Assembly: GCA_000437435.1 (NCBI GenBank)
Contig: FR899622.1
Coordinates: 151,667-196,683 of the forward strand
Direction: 5' to 3'
Source: Clostridium sp. CAG:768
Lineage (GTDB): Bacteria > Cyanobacteriota > Vampirovibrionia > Gastranaerophilales > Gastranaerophilaceae
Length of the DNA: 45,017 nt
The notes below the pieces were generated by a model, which saw only the letters and a program-made list of their open reading frames with translations, made no database searches and was not told where the DNA came from. Shown here piece by piece: positions 23,539 through 32,460 of this stretch (position 1 is the first letter of the stretch; the number at the start of each line of letters is the position of its first letter). A program made the position numbers and the translations under genes.

Positions 23539-25599
23539 ATGGTATTAAAAAAATCTAATATAGTAGGTATAGCACTATTGCTTGCACTTGCAGTCGCTCC
23601 TGTATCAGAGACATTTGCAAATGCTGAAAATAACAACCTTGTTCAATTGGATTTAAAAAGATCTTCTAATAATTCAGTTGATGTAACATTATTTACATCA
23701 AATAATTATAATGACAATGTCTTAGTTAGAAAAAAATCCGATAATAAATACGTAATTCTTATCCCTAAAGTACAATCAAACGGTTATAGCAGTTCAAGTC
23801 TTACCGGAGTAAAAGATCTTGTATCAAATGTTGATGTAAAAACAGTTAATGATACAAATGGTGGTTATACTAAAGTTACTCTTATTACAACAAAACCGCT
23901 TGATATTAAAACAAATACTCAAAAAAGTTCTCCTGTAACAGCTGAACAAAAAGAATATAAAACTCTTATTGCGCAAGCAAATGCAGTAAAAAATAATATT
24001 GCAAAACCTGCGAGTCAACCACAAAAATCTGTTCAAAAAACAGAAGTTACTGTAAATAAAGCTGTTCAAAATAAAAGTGTAAATAAACAAACTCAAGAAA
24101 AATCTATTAAAAATACAACAACTCAAAAAACAAAACAAGAAAAAATTATTCCGATTAAAAATGAAATCAAAAAAATTCAGGAAAAACCAAAAGTTGAAAA
24201 ACCTGAAATTAAATTAAAAGAAATAAATCCAGAAAAAACAGACAGACAACTTAGAAAAGAATATCTTGCAGAACTTATACAAGAAACTAAACAACAAAAA
24301 GAACTTGAACAAGCTCCTCAAGAAAATTTATCCAACACTAATACTATTGCTGGAACAACATTTGATGAACCAGTAAAAGATATTAGCGAATTACCAATTG
24401 AAAGAAATTTATCAATAAAAGAAAAAATTAAAAACAAATTAATAGCATTTAAAAATTCAAATCTACCTAAACCTATAAAATTTGGGCTATTAACAATTTT
24501 AGGTTTTATTTTCATCCTAAACTTAATCAAGGCTTCTTTAGTAAAATCTAAAGAACTAAAAGAATCTTTTATTGAACACCTGTCAAAAAGATCTCCTATT
24601 ATTAATACTGTAAAATACAATAATATCGTAAATAATTCAGAATTATCTTGGCAAGAAAAATATCAAAGATATTTGGATGAATCAGCAAAACCTGTACCAA
24701 GAGCTAATAATAAAGGACATTATACATTCATTAAAACACCAGCAGAACCTGTTCAAAATGACATTATTGAGCAAAAGCGCAAAGCTCTTGAACAAATGTT
24801 AGAAGAAACAGCTTACAATTCTCCTAACGATTCAATAAAACCGGAAATTGTTGAAGTCCAAAATGAAGAAGATGCAATTCAAAAAACAATTAAATTTAAA
24901 GCTTTTGATTCTCGCAAAACATCCTTAAATATGACCAGCAGAGATAAAATGAAAAGCAGATTTAAAAAATATGAAAAAGAAATTCCTCTTCATGAACAAA
25001 AAAATATTGAATTAGGCGATTCTTTGTTGCATTCTAACAGAAGAAGCCTTAAGGATGCAAATTTAAAAGTTGAAGATGTAGAAAATAGAGGCATAAAAAT
25101 GAAATTTAAACCATCAGAATATATCATGTCATCAATTGATGAATTTTTCTCAATTATTGATAAAGAAAAATCTGTAAAAGAAATTAAGCAGAATATTACT
25201 ACAAATCCGATAACTACAAACAGCAAACCAACACCTAAGTTCGATATACCACTACCTAAAAAAGAAGATACTGTATTAGCAGCAAACACTAAACAAACTA
25301 ACCCTATTACAAAATTGCATAACGATACAAAATCTTCATATATTAACGGACTAATTGTAAAATCAGGATTTAATATCGATGATAACAAAGGATTTTATAT
25401 TGTAAACCTTGACGGAAAATCTGCATTAATTGGAAAAGTTAATGAAGAAGTATTCGTTTTGAAAAAATTTGATAAAAACGTAACAAGCCCTATACAAGTA
25501 AGACATGACAATGCAAATGTCTATATGGTAAAAGCCGAAGGCTTCAAATCTCTTGTAGAAGTAAACAATGATAAAATGGGCGTACTAATTGAGTTATAA
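23539..25599 (+). CDS. Exported AMIN-like protein with one transmembrane segment
   Basis: The 686-aa protein starts with a signal peptide (VGIALLLALAVAPVSETFA, cleaved near residue 28). It is followed by a small beta domain of about 90 residues (LVQLDLKRSSNNSVDVTLF to YTKVTLITTKPLD), like the AMIN domain, which binds cell-envelope polymers and is common in Cyanobacteria. A long Lys/Gln/Glu-rich linker follows, then one hydrophobic segment near residues 313-333 (FGLLTILGFIFILNLIKAS), then another charged, probably disordered region and a C-terminal beta domain (GFYIVNLDGKSALIGKVNEE). Such a plan suggests an envelope scaffold spanning the inner membrane. It is followed by a lipoprotein gene 13 nt later. 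Confidence 0.65.
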   Translation: MVLKKSNIVGIALLLALAVAPVSETFANAENNNLVQLDLKRSSNNSVDVTLFTSNNYNDNVLVRKKSDNKYVILIPKVQSNGYSSSSLTGVKDLVSNVDVKTVNDTNGGYTKVTLITTKPLDIKTNTQKSSPVTAEQKEYKTLIAQANAVKNNIAKPASQPQKSVQKTEVTVNKAVQNKSVNKQTQEKSIKNTTTQKTKQEKIIPIKNEIKKIQEKPKVEKPEIKLKEINPEKTDRQLRKEYLAELIQETKQQKELEQAPQENLSNTNTIAGTTFDEPVKDISELPIERNLSIKEKIKNKLIAFKNSNLPKPIKFGLLTILGFIFILNLIKASLVKSKELKESFIEHLSKRSPIINTVKYNNIVNNSELSWQEKYQRYLDESAKPVPRANNKGHYTFIKTPAEPVQNDIIEQKRKALEQMLEETAYNSPNDSIKPEIVEVQNEEDAIQKTIKFKAFDSRKTSLNMTSRDKMKSRFKKYEKEIPLHEQKNIELGDSLLHSNRRSLKDANLKVEDVENRGIKMKFKPSEYIMSSIDEFFSIIDKEKSVKEIKQNITTNPITTNSKPTPKFDIPLPKKEDTVLAANTKQTNPITKLHNDTKSSYINGLIVKSGFNIDDNKGFYIVNLDGKSALIGKVNEEVFVLKKFDKNVTSPIQVRHDNANVYMVKAEGFKSLVEVNNDKMGVLIEL

Positions 25600-25612
25600 C
25601 AGGTAAAAAATA

Positions 25613-26746
25613 GTGAGAGCTGGAATTAAATTAATATTATGCACTCTTTTTATATGTTGCATATCATTTTGTGGTTGCACGAAAAAAGAAACTAAAACAA
25701 CAATCGAATTTGCAAGTTGGGGTTCAAAATCTGAAACTGATATTTTGAAACCATTGTTATCAGAATTTGAAAAAGAAAACCCAGATATAAAAATCGAATT
25801 TATGCATATCCCGCAAAATTATTTTCAAAAAATACATTTGCTCTTTGCTTCAAATAAAGCTCCGGATGTAATATTTATAAACAATTTATACTTACCAATT
25901 TATGCAAATGCAAATCTTTTAGAAGAATTATCTACAGATGAAAGTTTTTATCCACAAGCAATACAAGCTCTAAGCTGGAAAGGGAAATTATACGCAATTC
26001 CAAGAGATGTTTCAAATCTAGTAATCTATTATAATAAAGATTTGTTTGACAAGAAACACATCAAATATCCTAACAAAAATTGGAACTTTAATGATTTTCT
26101 TGAAATTAGCCAAAAATTAACTGATGAAAATACTTTTGGGATTAGCTTTGAAGAAGATCCCCTATTTTATCTTCCATACCTTATGAGCAATTGTGGAGGA
26201 ATATTACCTGAAGAAATAAACAAAAAAGAAAGCCAGAATGCAATTAATTTTTATGCAGATTTAAGAAAAAAATACCATACAGCTCCACTTAAATCAGAAA
26301 GTGCAAGTGCAACTATGGCACAAATGTTTTTACAAGAAAAACTTGGGATGTATTTATCAGGTCGCTGGATGGTTCCAAAATTAAGAGAAGAAGCAAGTTT
26401 CAACTGGGATATTGCACAATTTCCAAAAGGTTCTTGTGGAAGTATTGTACAATTAGACGCTTCAGGCTGGTCTGTTGCGAAATCATCAAAACATAAAACA
26501 GAAGCTATTAAACTTGTAAACTATCTATCATCAACACAAAGCAGTGAAAAATTTGCACAAAGCGGACTTATTGTTCCAGCTAGAAAAGATGCAGCAAATT
26601 CTAAATATTTTTTAGATAATAAGCAACCAGAAAATGCAAAAATATTTTTAGATATAATAAAAACATCAAAACCAACTCCTGTAACCATTAATTATAGAGA
26701 AATTACAGATAAACTAAAAAAAGATATGGAAGCGAGATTTAACTAA
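25613..26746 (+). CDS. Solute-binding lipoprotein of an ABC transporter (family 1)
   Basis: The 377-aa protein is a periplasmic substrate-binding protein for carbohydrate-type ABC importers. The signal ends in the lipobox-like SFCGC (Cys22), so it should be anchored as a lipoprotein. FASWGSKSETDILKPLLSEF, APDVIFINNLYLPIYA, WKGKLYAIPRDVSNLVIYYN and YLSGRWMVPKLREEA are typical of SBP family 1. The start is GTG with a weak ribosome site, and the gene may be co-transcribed with the AMIN-like gene (13-nt gap). No permease or ATPase genes are beside it; rsmI follows after 3 nt. The ligand is probably an oligosaccharide, by family only. Confidence 0.85.
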   Translation: MRAGIKLILCTLFICCISFCGCTKKETKTTIEFASWGSKSETDILKPLLSEFEKENPDIKIEFMHIPQNYFQKIHLLFASNKAPDVIFINNLYLPIYANANLLEELSTDESFYPQAIQALSWKGKLYAIPRDVSNLVIYYNKDLFDKKHIKYPNKNWNFNDFLEISQKLTDENTFGISFEEDPLFYLPYLMSNCGGILPEEINKKESQNAINFYADLRKKYHTAPLKSESASATMAQMFLQEKLGMYLSGRWMVPKLREEASFNWDIAQFPKGSCGSIVQLDASGWSVAKSSKHKTEAIKLVNYLSSTQSSEKFAQSGLIVPARKDAANSKYFLDNKQPENAKIFLDIIKTSKPTPVTINYREITDKLKKDMEARFN

Positions 26747-26749
26747 ATT

Positions 26750-27559
26750 ATGAAAGAATATGATTTTTACATAGTTCCAACACCAATAGGCAACCTTAAA
26801 GATATCACTCAAAGGGCAATAGACGTTTTAAATACAGTAGACATAGTTGCATGTGAAGATATAAGAGTTACACAAAAATTGCTTAACCATTTTGAGATAA
26901 AAACAAAATGTATTTCTTATCATAAATTTAATGAAAAAGAAAGAATTAATTACTTTCTAAATCAATTAAATGAAGGCAAGAAAATTGCACTTGTATCAGA
27001 TGCAGGCACCCCTTTATTTTGTGACCCTGGAGCTGTAATAGTTGAAGAATTAAGAAAAAATAATTATAAAGTCACTGCCCTTGCGGGGGCTAATGCTGTT
27101 GCAACTTTTCTATCCCAAGTTCCAAGAACTGGAGAAGACTTTACATTTGCGGGTTTCTTACCTAGAACAAAATCTCAAATAGAAAATCTATTAAAAAAAT
27201 ACAAAACAACAGATTTAGTATTCTATGATTCCCCAAACAGAATTTTAACTAGTTTAGATATTATAAAAGAAATTCGGCCAAATTCAAAAGTTGCAATAGG
27301 TCGAGAACTAACAAAAGTTTTCGAAGAAATTGTAATCGATAATACAGAACAAGTTATTGAATATTTTACAAATAATACCCTAAAAGGAGAAATCGTAGGA
27401 CTTGTATTTAGAGATGAAAACAAATCTGATGACATAGATATTAATGAAAAAATAGGGATATTAAAATCAAAAAGCTTTAAAGCAAAAGAAATATCAATAA
27501 TTTTATCTGAATTATATGGATTAAATAAAAATGATGTTTACAAAAAATGTTTAAATTAA
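26750..27559 (+). CDS. rsmI: 16S rRNA (cytidine-1402-2'-O)-methyltransferase
   Basis: RsmI methylates the ribose of C1402 in the 16S P-site region using S-adenosylmethionine. The 269-aa protein shows the tetrapyrrole-methylase fold signatures: YIVPTPIGNLKDITQRAI, VDIVACEDIRVTQKLL, KKIALVSDAGTPLFCDPG, ALAGANAVATFLSQVP and FAGFLPRTKSQ. The ATG comes 3 nt after the stop of the lipoprotein gene and has no Shine-Dalgarno, so it probably depends on coupled translation. The C terminus is somewhat shorter than in E. coli (286 aa) but includes the small helical domain. Confidence 0.95.
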   Translation: MKEYDFYIVPTPIGNLKDITQRAIDVLNTVDIVACEDIRVTQKLLNHFEIKTKCISYHKFNEKERINYFLNQLNEGKKIALVSDAGTPLFCDPGAVIVEELRKNNYKVTALAGANAVATFLSQVPRTGEDFTFAGFLPRTKSQIENLLKKYKTTDLVFYDSPNRILTSLDIIKEIRPNSKVAIGRELTKVFEEIVIDNTEQVIEYFTNNTLKGEIVGLVFRDENKSDDIDINEKIGILKSKSFKAKEISIILSELYGLNKNDVYKKCLN

Positions 27560-27589
27560 TTTATGTATTCCACTTTTTTTAATTTATGA

Positions 27590-27595
27590 TATAAT
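27590..27595 (+). promoter_or_regulatory. -10 element of the bamA-skp promoter
   Basis: TATAAT lies 43 nt before the bamA TTG start. No good -35 is seen at standard spacing. The expected start near 27602 leaves a leader of about 37 nt with AAGG before the TTG. Confidence 0.45.
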
Positions 27596-27638
27596 ATTTT
27601 TAGGATAGTATTATTGAAGTTTTTAAGGTAGAGATTTT

Positions 27639-29603
27639 TTGAAATCACAAAAGAAAATATATATATCTTTAATAGCCCTGTTGTTGGTTATGATGTGCCC
27701 ACTTCAGAGTGTTGCAAAAGGGAATTTTTGGGGAGATAAAAAAGACACTGAAATGCATGACCTCCAAACTCCGAGTGCAACTCAAACTTCTGTTGAAAAT
27801 AATACTCCAACAGAAACTGCTACCGTAAAAAAATCAATTACAAATTCTGATAAAAGAACTATCAAAAATATTGAAATTTTAGGAAACAACGTTATAGACA
27901 AATCTCTTATCCTTCAACAAATGAAACTTCAAGAAGGTGACACATACAGCCGAGAATTAATTCAAAGAGATTTAAAAGCTATTTACCAACTCGGTTATTT
28001 CACCGAAAACATGAAAGCTATCCCTATAAATAATTCAGATGGAAGTATTACCTTAAAAATTGTTTTAGAAGAAAATGCTCCTGTAACAGACTTTACAATT
28101 GAAGGCAATACTGTAATCTCTACTGATGAAATTCTTACTTACCTTTTACCAATGAAAGGTAAGCCTCAAAATATTGCTGAAATTAATGATGCAATTGCTA
28201 AAATTCAAGATTGTTACAGTTCAAAAGGATACATTTTAGCAAGAATTGACTCTGTATCAGATGATCCTGATGGAACTGTTAATATCAGTATTAAAGAAGG
28301 AACTATAAACAGAATTTTAATTTCAGGAAACGAAAAAACAAAAGATTATGTAATTGAAAGAAATATTCTAACAGAACCTGGCCAAATTTATAATGAAAAT
28401 TTACTAAAGGAAGACTTAGTTAGATTATATGCAACACAAGCTTTCAAAGATGTAACAAGAGAAATTGAGCCAACTGAAGATCCTGATAAATACGATATTA
28501 CAATTAACATCGAAGAACAAAGAACAGCTAGTATTTCAGTAGGTGGCGGTATCGACTCTGTAACAGGTGTATTTGGATCTGTTGGAATTTCTGATAATAA
28601 CTTCTTAGGTAGAAATGAAAGATTATCTTTAAATGGTATCGCAGGTACAGGTGTTATTCTTAACGATTCATCTATTAAAAGAAGAATGAATTTGCAAGCT
28701 GAATTAAGCTACTTCAAACCATATTTTTATAACGCAGACACCTCTTTAATGAGTAAAGTATTCTATAGAGATTTTGGTTCATACCAAGTTCCACTTGCAA
28801 TAGAAAGAAGAGTAGGAGCTGAAGCAACTGTTGCTCATAGAATGAAATTTAACAAACATGTTACAAGTACATTCTCTTTAGGAATTGAAAACATCGATGT
28901 TTCTGAAGGCGATGGTAAAAAAATCAGCAGCCTTTATTCAAAATATAATATCCCAATTTCAGAACGTGCAAAACAATTGGAAGGTGGTTTATTCTTATCA
29001 CTTAGCCCAGCATTATTATATGACACAAGAGATAATGCAACTGTTACCAGAAAAGGAACAATGGCGAGTTTAAGATTTGATGAAGAAATCGGTGTAATTG
29101 ATTTCAACAAAACACACGGAAAATTAACCGGTATGGTTAAACAATATATTCCAGTCGGAAAGAAATCATCTTTATCATTCACAGCTAAAGGTGGCGGTAA
29201 AATTCATGGTGACAATATGCCAGAAGTAATGGCATATAGATTAGGTGGTCCATATACTGTCAGAGGCTTTAAAATGAGCGGTGTAGGTACTGGTGATGCA
29301 TTCATTATGGGTAGTGCAGAATTTGCAACACCAATTCCATTCTTAGACAGAACCAGAATTAATTTCTTGAATAACTTAAGATTTACAGTTTGGGCTGATG
29401 CAGGTAAAATATTCAACCCATCAATTACAGATCAAATTTACGACAGACCACTTTATGCAGTATCAGCCGGTGTAGGTTTGAAACTGTATATTCCAGGAAT
29501 GGGACCATTATCAATTGATTATGGTATTCCTCTTACAAATCCGGGTGATAACGGTAGCAGAAGCGGTTACTTTACTTTTGGTGTAGGCGACATAATGTAT
29601 TAA
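27639..29603 (+). CDS. bamA: Outer-membrane assembly factor BamA (Omp85)
   Basis: BamA inserts beta-barrel proteins into the outer membrane. The start is TTG (27639), which gives a full signal peptide (KIYISLIALLLVMMCPLQS). Three POTRA domains begin with IKNIEILGNNVIDKSLIL (near residue 75), VTDFTIEGNTVISTDEIL and INRILISGNEKTKDYVIE, as in cyanobacterial Omp85, against five in E. coli. The barrel runs from about residue 300 (ASISVGGGIDSVTGVFGS) to the end and contains the conserved lid motif region YRLGGPYTVRGFKMSGVG (the VRG F motif). The last strand ends FTFGVGDIMY. Skp follows after 25 nt, as in many bamA loci. A downstream frame at 28885 is only a shadow. Confidence 0.96.
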   Translation: MKSQKKIYISLIALLLVMMCPLQSVAKGNFWGDKKDTEMHDLQTPSATQTSVENNTPTETATVKKSITNSDKRTIKNIEILGNNVIDKSLILQQMKLQEGDTYSRELIQRDLKAIYQLGYFTENMKAIPINNSDGSITLKIVLEENAPVTDFTIEGNTVISTDEILTYLLPMKGKPQNIAEINDAIAKIQDCYSSKGYILARIDSVSDDPDGTVNISIKEGTINRILISGNEKTKDYVIERNILTEPGQIYNENLLKEDLVRLYATQAFKDVTREIEPTEDPDKYDITINIEEQRTASISVGGGIDSVTGVFGSVGISDNNFLGRNERLSLNGIAGTGVILNDSSIKRRMNLQAELSYFKPYFYNADTSLMSKVFYRDFGSYQVPLAIERRVGAEATVAHRMKFNKHVTSTFSLGIENIDVSEGDGKKISSLYSKYNIPISERAKQLEGGLFLSLSPALLYDTRDNATVTRKGTMASLRFDEEIGVIDFNKTHGKLTGMVKQYIPVGKKSSLSFTAKGGGKIHGDNMPEVMAYRLGGPYTVRGFKMSGVGTGDAFIMGSAEFATPIPFLDRTRINFLNNLRFTVWADAGKIFNPSITDQIYDRPLYAVSAGVGLKLYIPGMGPLSIDYGIPLTNPGDNGSRSGYFTFGVGDIMY

Positions 29604-29628
29604 TATAAAATCCTTAGGAGGGTATTAA

Positions 29629-30087
29629 ATGAAAAAATTCAAATTAGCAGCACTATTAATGACAGCAGGATTATTTTTAACATTAGGCAATCAAGCTAAT
29701 GCTGCTGGGGTAGGTTACATTGATTATCAAAAAGTTCAAGATGGTTTTCCTTTTGCTCAACAAGCAATAAAAGAAATTGATGCGAAAGCGCTTGAAATGC
29801 AACAATATATGGTAGATAAAGAAAAACAATACAAAGCTTTAGATACTCCATTGAAAAAACAAAACTTTGAAGCTCAAACAGCAAGAGAATTCAAATTAAA
29901 AGAAGATGCTTACATGAAATTAAAAGCTCAAAAAGAAGAACAAGTATACAACAAAATTCAAGCTGCAACAAAGCAAGTACTTGTAGAACAAAAACTTGAT
30001 GCTATTGTTGATTACAGAGTAATTTTTGTAGGCGGAGTTGATATTTCTGATCTTGTAATCCAAAAATTAAAAAGCGGACAATTTTAG
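29629..30087 (+). CDS. Periplasmic chaperone Skp/OmpH-like
   Basis: Skp-type chaperones hold unfolded outer-membrane proteins in the periplasm and deliver them to BamA. The 152-aa protein has a signal peptide (LAALLMTAGLFLTLGNQANA), then the beta strand VGYIDYQKVQDGFPFAQQA, and a long coiled-coil arm from about residue 45 to 110 rich in Gln, Lys and Glu (EFKLKEDAYMKLKAQKEEQ). It ends with the strand LDAIVDYRVIFVGGVDISDL. This is the OmpH fold. AGGAGGG is a strong ribosome site, and the bamA stop is 25 nt upstream. Confidence 0.88.
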   Translation: MKKFKLAALLMTAGLFLTLGNQANAAGVGYIDYQKVQDGFPFAQQAIKEIDAKALEMQQYMVDKEKQYKALDTPLKKQNFEAQTAREFKLKEDAYMKLKAQKEEQVYNKIQAATKQVLVEQKLDAIVDYRVIFVGGVDISDLVIQKLKSGQF

Positions 30088-30150
30088 TAACGTATCGTTT
30101 CATCAGTAATAAGACTTTGCACAAAAACTAGAAATACTCAAAGGAAATCA

Positions 30151-30921
30151 ATGAAATACTCAGAACATGGAGAACAATATCATATCGGACTTAACAAGGG
30201 TGATGTAGGTGAATATGTAATTTTACCAGGTGACCCTAAAAGATGTGAAAAAATTGCAGCCTATTTTGATGATGCAAAATTAATAGCAGACAGAAGAGAA
30301 TATATAACCTATACCGGATTTTTAAACGGCACAAAAGTTAGTGTTACATCAACCGGTATAGGAGGACCTTCTGCATCTATTGCATTGGAAGAATTAGTTA
30401 ATATCGGAGCTAAAACATTTATTCGTGTCGGTACATGTGGAGGAATTGACACAAACGTAAAAGGTGGCGATATTGTAATTGCAACTGGAGCAATAAGAAT
30501 GGAAGGAACTTCAAAAGAGTATGCTCCTATTGAGTTTCCTGCTATTGCAAATTTAGATGTAATAAATTCTCTAGTTAGCGCTTCTAAAAACTTAAATTAT
30601 GAATATCACACAGGAGTTGTCCAGTGCAAGGATTCTTTTTATGGGCAACATTCTCCTGAAAAAATGCCTGTAAATTATGAACTTTTAAACAAATGGGAAG
30701 CTTGGAAAAAAATGGGGACTTTAGCTTCTGAAATGGAATCAGCTGCTTTGTTTATAGTTGGTAGTTTTCTAAAAGTAAGAGTTGGATCTGTATTTCTTAC
30801 TGTAGCTAATCAGGAAAGAGAAAAACTTAATCTTGAAAATCCTGTCGTTCATGACACTGATAAAGCAATTAAAACAGCGATTGAAGCATTAAAAATATTA
30901 ATTGCTAATGACAAAAACTAA
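30151..30921 (+). CDS. Uridine phosphorylase-type nucleoside phosphorylase
   Basis: The enzyme splits nucleosides with phosphate to give ribose-1-phosphate and the base. The 256-aa length and the PNP/UDP family motifs are clear: GDPKRCEKIAAYFDD, VTSTGIGGPSASIALEEL, FIRVGTCGGIDTNVKG, and EMESAALFIVGSFLKVR, where the EMES Glu-Met-Glu holds the ribose. FYGQHSPEKM near residue 162 lines the base pocket and points to uridine rather than purine nucleosides, though I would not rely on that. AAAGGA precedes the ATG. The next gene follows after 9 nt, so it is probably in the same operon. Confidence 0.88.
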   Translation: MKYSEHGEQYHIGLNKGDVGEYVILPGDPKRCEKIAAYFDDAKLIADRREYITYTGFLNGTKVSVTSTGIGGPSASIALEELVNIGAKTFIRVGTCGGIDTNVKGGDIVIATGAIRMEGTSKEYAPIEFPAIANLDVINSLVSASKNLNYEYHTGVVQCKDSFYGQHSPEKMPVNYELLNKWEAWKKMGTLASEMESAALFIVGSFLKVRVGSVFLTVANQEREKLNLENPVVHDTDKAIKTAIEALKILIANDKN

Positions 30922-30930
30922 GGAGTAATT

Positions 30931-32409
30931 ATGCTAAATAAAAAAATGCAGTATGTGATAAAAACATGCTCAAGTGAAAATACACAAGAACTTCAAAATT
31001 TATTAAATGAAATGTCTATGAATGATTGGGAATTATATAGTATGCAAGAAGTCGAAAATGATGATGGGCAAATAATCTGTCACTGCATTTTTATGAAAGA
31101 AGCGTCTCCATCTAATAATGAAATAAATGCTGATACAATTAATATTTCAACATTTAAAAGTCAGATGGAAAAAATGCTTTCTCCAGAACAATCTCCTTAT
31201 GAAATTTGCCTTGAAATCCAAAGTAAAATAAAAGATCAAAAAGCTAAAATTGCAAAAATTAAAACAGAACTGGAAGGTGAAGCTCCTGCTTCTGTAAATA
31301 GAAAAAAACTCAATGACAAAATATCTGCAGGATTGAAAGAGCTTGATGAATTAAAACTAAAACTAGCAAAAGCAACATCTCCTGATGCAATGTATTCTAA
31401 ACTTAAAGAAGAAAAACTATCTATTCACCTAAGTGAAGAAATTTTAGGATATATTGATCCTGACAGTGAAATTCAAGAAGAAGAACTTGTTGCAGAAACC
31501 GTAAAATCAAGATTAAAATTAACAGAAGAACTTGGATATGTAATACCTAAAATTGTATTCAAAGATGACGAAAACCTTAATCCTTACGAATTTTCAATAA
31601 GAGTTAGAGGGATAGATGTTTTTAAATCTTGTGTTTATCCACAATTTTTAATGTTTTTTGCAGACGATTTACATCTAGATAAAAAAATTAAAAATTCAAT
31701 CATTGATACTGACCAAATAACAGGCAAAAAAATTATTTGGATAGAAAAAGATAAAACAAAAGATTTCTGGCAAAATGGAATTTCCGGGTCAGAATTTATT
31801 GCAAGAGCTTTAGAATATTGTGCAATAAAATATGTTGATGACTTACTGGATTATGAAGACTTAGATAAATATATTGATGTAGTAAATGATACAAATGATT
31901 TTCTAGTTTCAAACATAATTCCAGATTTTGTTTCTTTATCTGATTTAAGATTTATTTTAACAAGCTTAATTAGAGAAAAAATTTCAATTAAAGATATTAC
32001 ATACATCTTTGAAAAAATAAACGATTTTGCACAAGAAACTACAAAATCAGATTTAATCAAAAAAATAAGACTTTCACTTTCTAAACAAATTTGTAAATAT
32101 TACAAAAACACTGATGGTGTAATTAGTGCATTTGAAATATCCGACAAAACTCTTGATAAATTCATGCCAAATTTTGATGAAAGTGATGATGCAATAATTA
32201 GAATTGATGCAGGTTTTGCAGAAACTTTAGCAGAAAAAATATCTAAAAAAATGGTACAATTTAATATTGATAACCCAAAATTACTTGTTCCATTAGAATT
32301 TAGACATTTGATATTCACTCTTTTGAGCAGTTATCTTAACAATATTACTGTTTTATCTAGAGAAGAAATTGGTTGTAATGCTCAAATTGAAATAATATCA
32401 GAAATTTAA
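30931..32409 (+). CDS. Soluble FlhA cytoplasmic-domain protein (FlhA-C without membrane gate)
   Basis: FlhA forms the export gate of flagella and type III systems; its cytoplasmic ring binds substrate-chaperone complexes. Here 492 aa contain only that ring domain. Segments align in order with FlhA: LGYVIPKIVFKDDENLNPYE then FSIRVRGIDVFKSCVYP (FlhA: LGF-x-PP...YRI..KGVE..YP), GKKIIWIEKD (AVWIE), SEFIARALEYCAIKYVDDLL, FVSLSDLRFILTSLIREK then ISIKDITYIFEKINDFA (FlhA: LQNLL.E.VPIRD..TILE.LA), and LLVPLEFRHLIFTLLSSY near the end. The eight N-terminal transmembrane helices are absent. Instead residues 1-60 form a small domain like DUF4177 (MNDWELYSMQEVENDD), followed by a coiled coil (about 85-145). 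AAGGAG precedes the ATG. No flagellar genes are nearby. Confidence 0.82.
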   Translation: MLNKKMQYVIKTCSSENTQELQNLLNEMSMNDWELYSMQEVENDDGQIICHCIFMKEASPSNNEINADTINISTFKSQMEKMLSPEQSPYEICLEIQSKIKDQKAKIAKIKTELEGEAPASVNRKKLNDKISAGLKELDELKLKLAKATSPDAMYSKLKEEKLSIHLSEEILGYIDPDSEIQEEELVAETVKSRLKLTEELGYVIPKIVFKDDENLNPYEFSIRVRGIDVFKSCVYPQFLMFFADDLHLDKKIKNSIIDTDQITGKKIIWIEKDKTKDFWQNGISGSEFIARALEYCAIKYVDDLLDYEDLDKYIDVVNDTNDFLVSNIIPDFVSLSDLRFILTSLIREKISIKDITYIFEKINDFAQETTKSDLIKKIRLSLSKQICKYYKNTDGVISAFEISDKTLDKFMPNFDESDDAIIRIDAGFAETLAEKISKKMVQFNIDNPKLLVPLEFRHLIFTLLSSYLNNITVLSREEIGCNAQIEIISEI

Positions 32410-32460
32410 TAATACTTCACATATCAGCAAAAAAATTTTTATTTGGGGTTTGATAATAAC

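Noticed and set aside
24990..25388. 132-codon frame on the minus strand
   Set aside because: It is opposite the coding sequence of the AMIN-like protein and consists of the hydrophobic run typical of antisense to Lys/Glu-rich genes.
28885..29073. 62-codon plus-strand frame
   Set aside because: It lies in another frame inside the bamA barrel and has no start signals.
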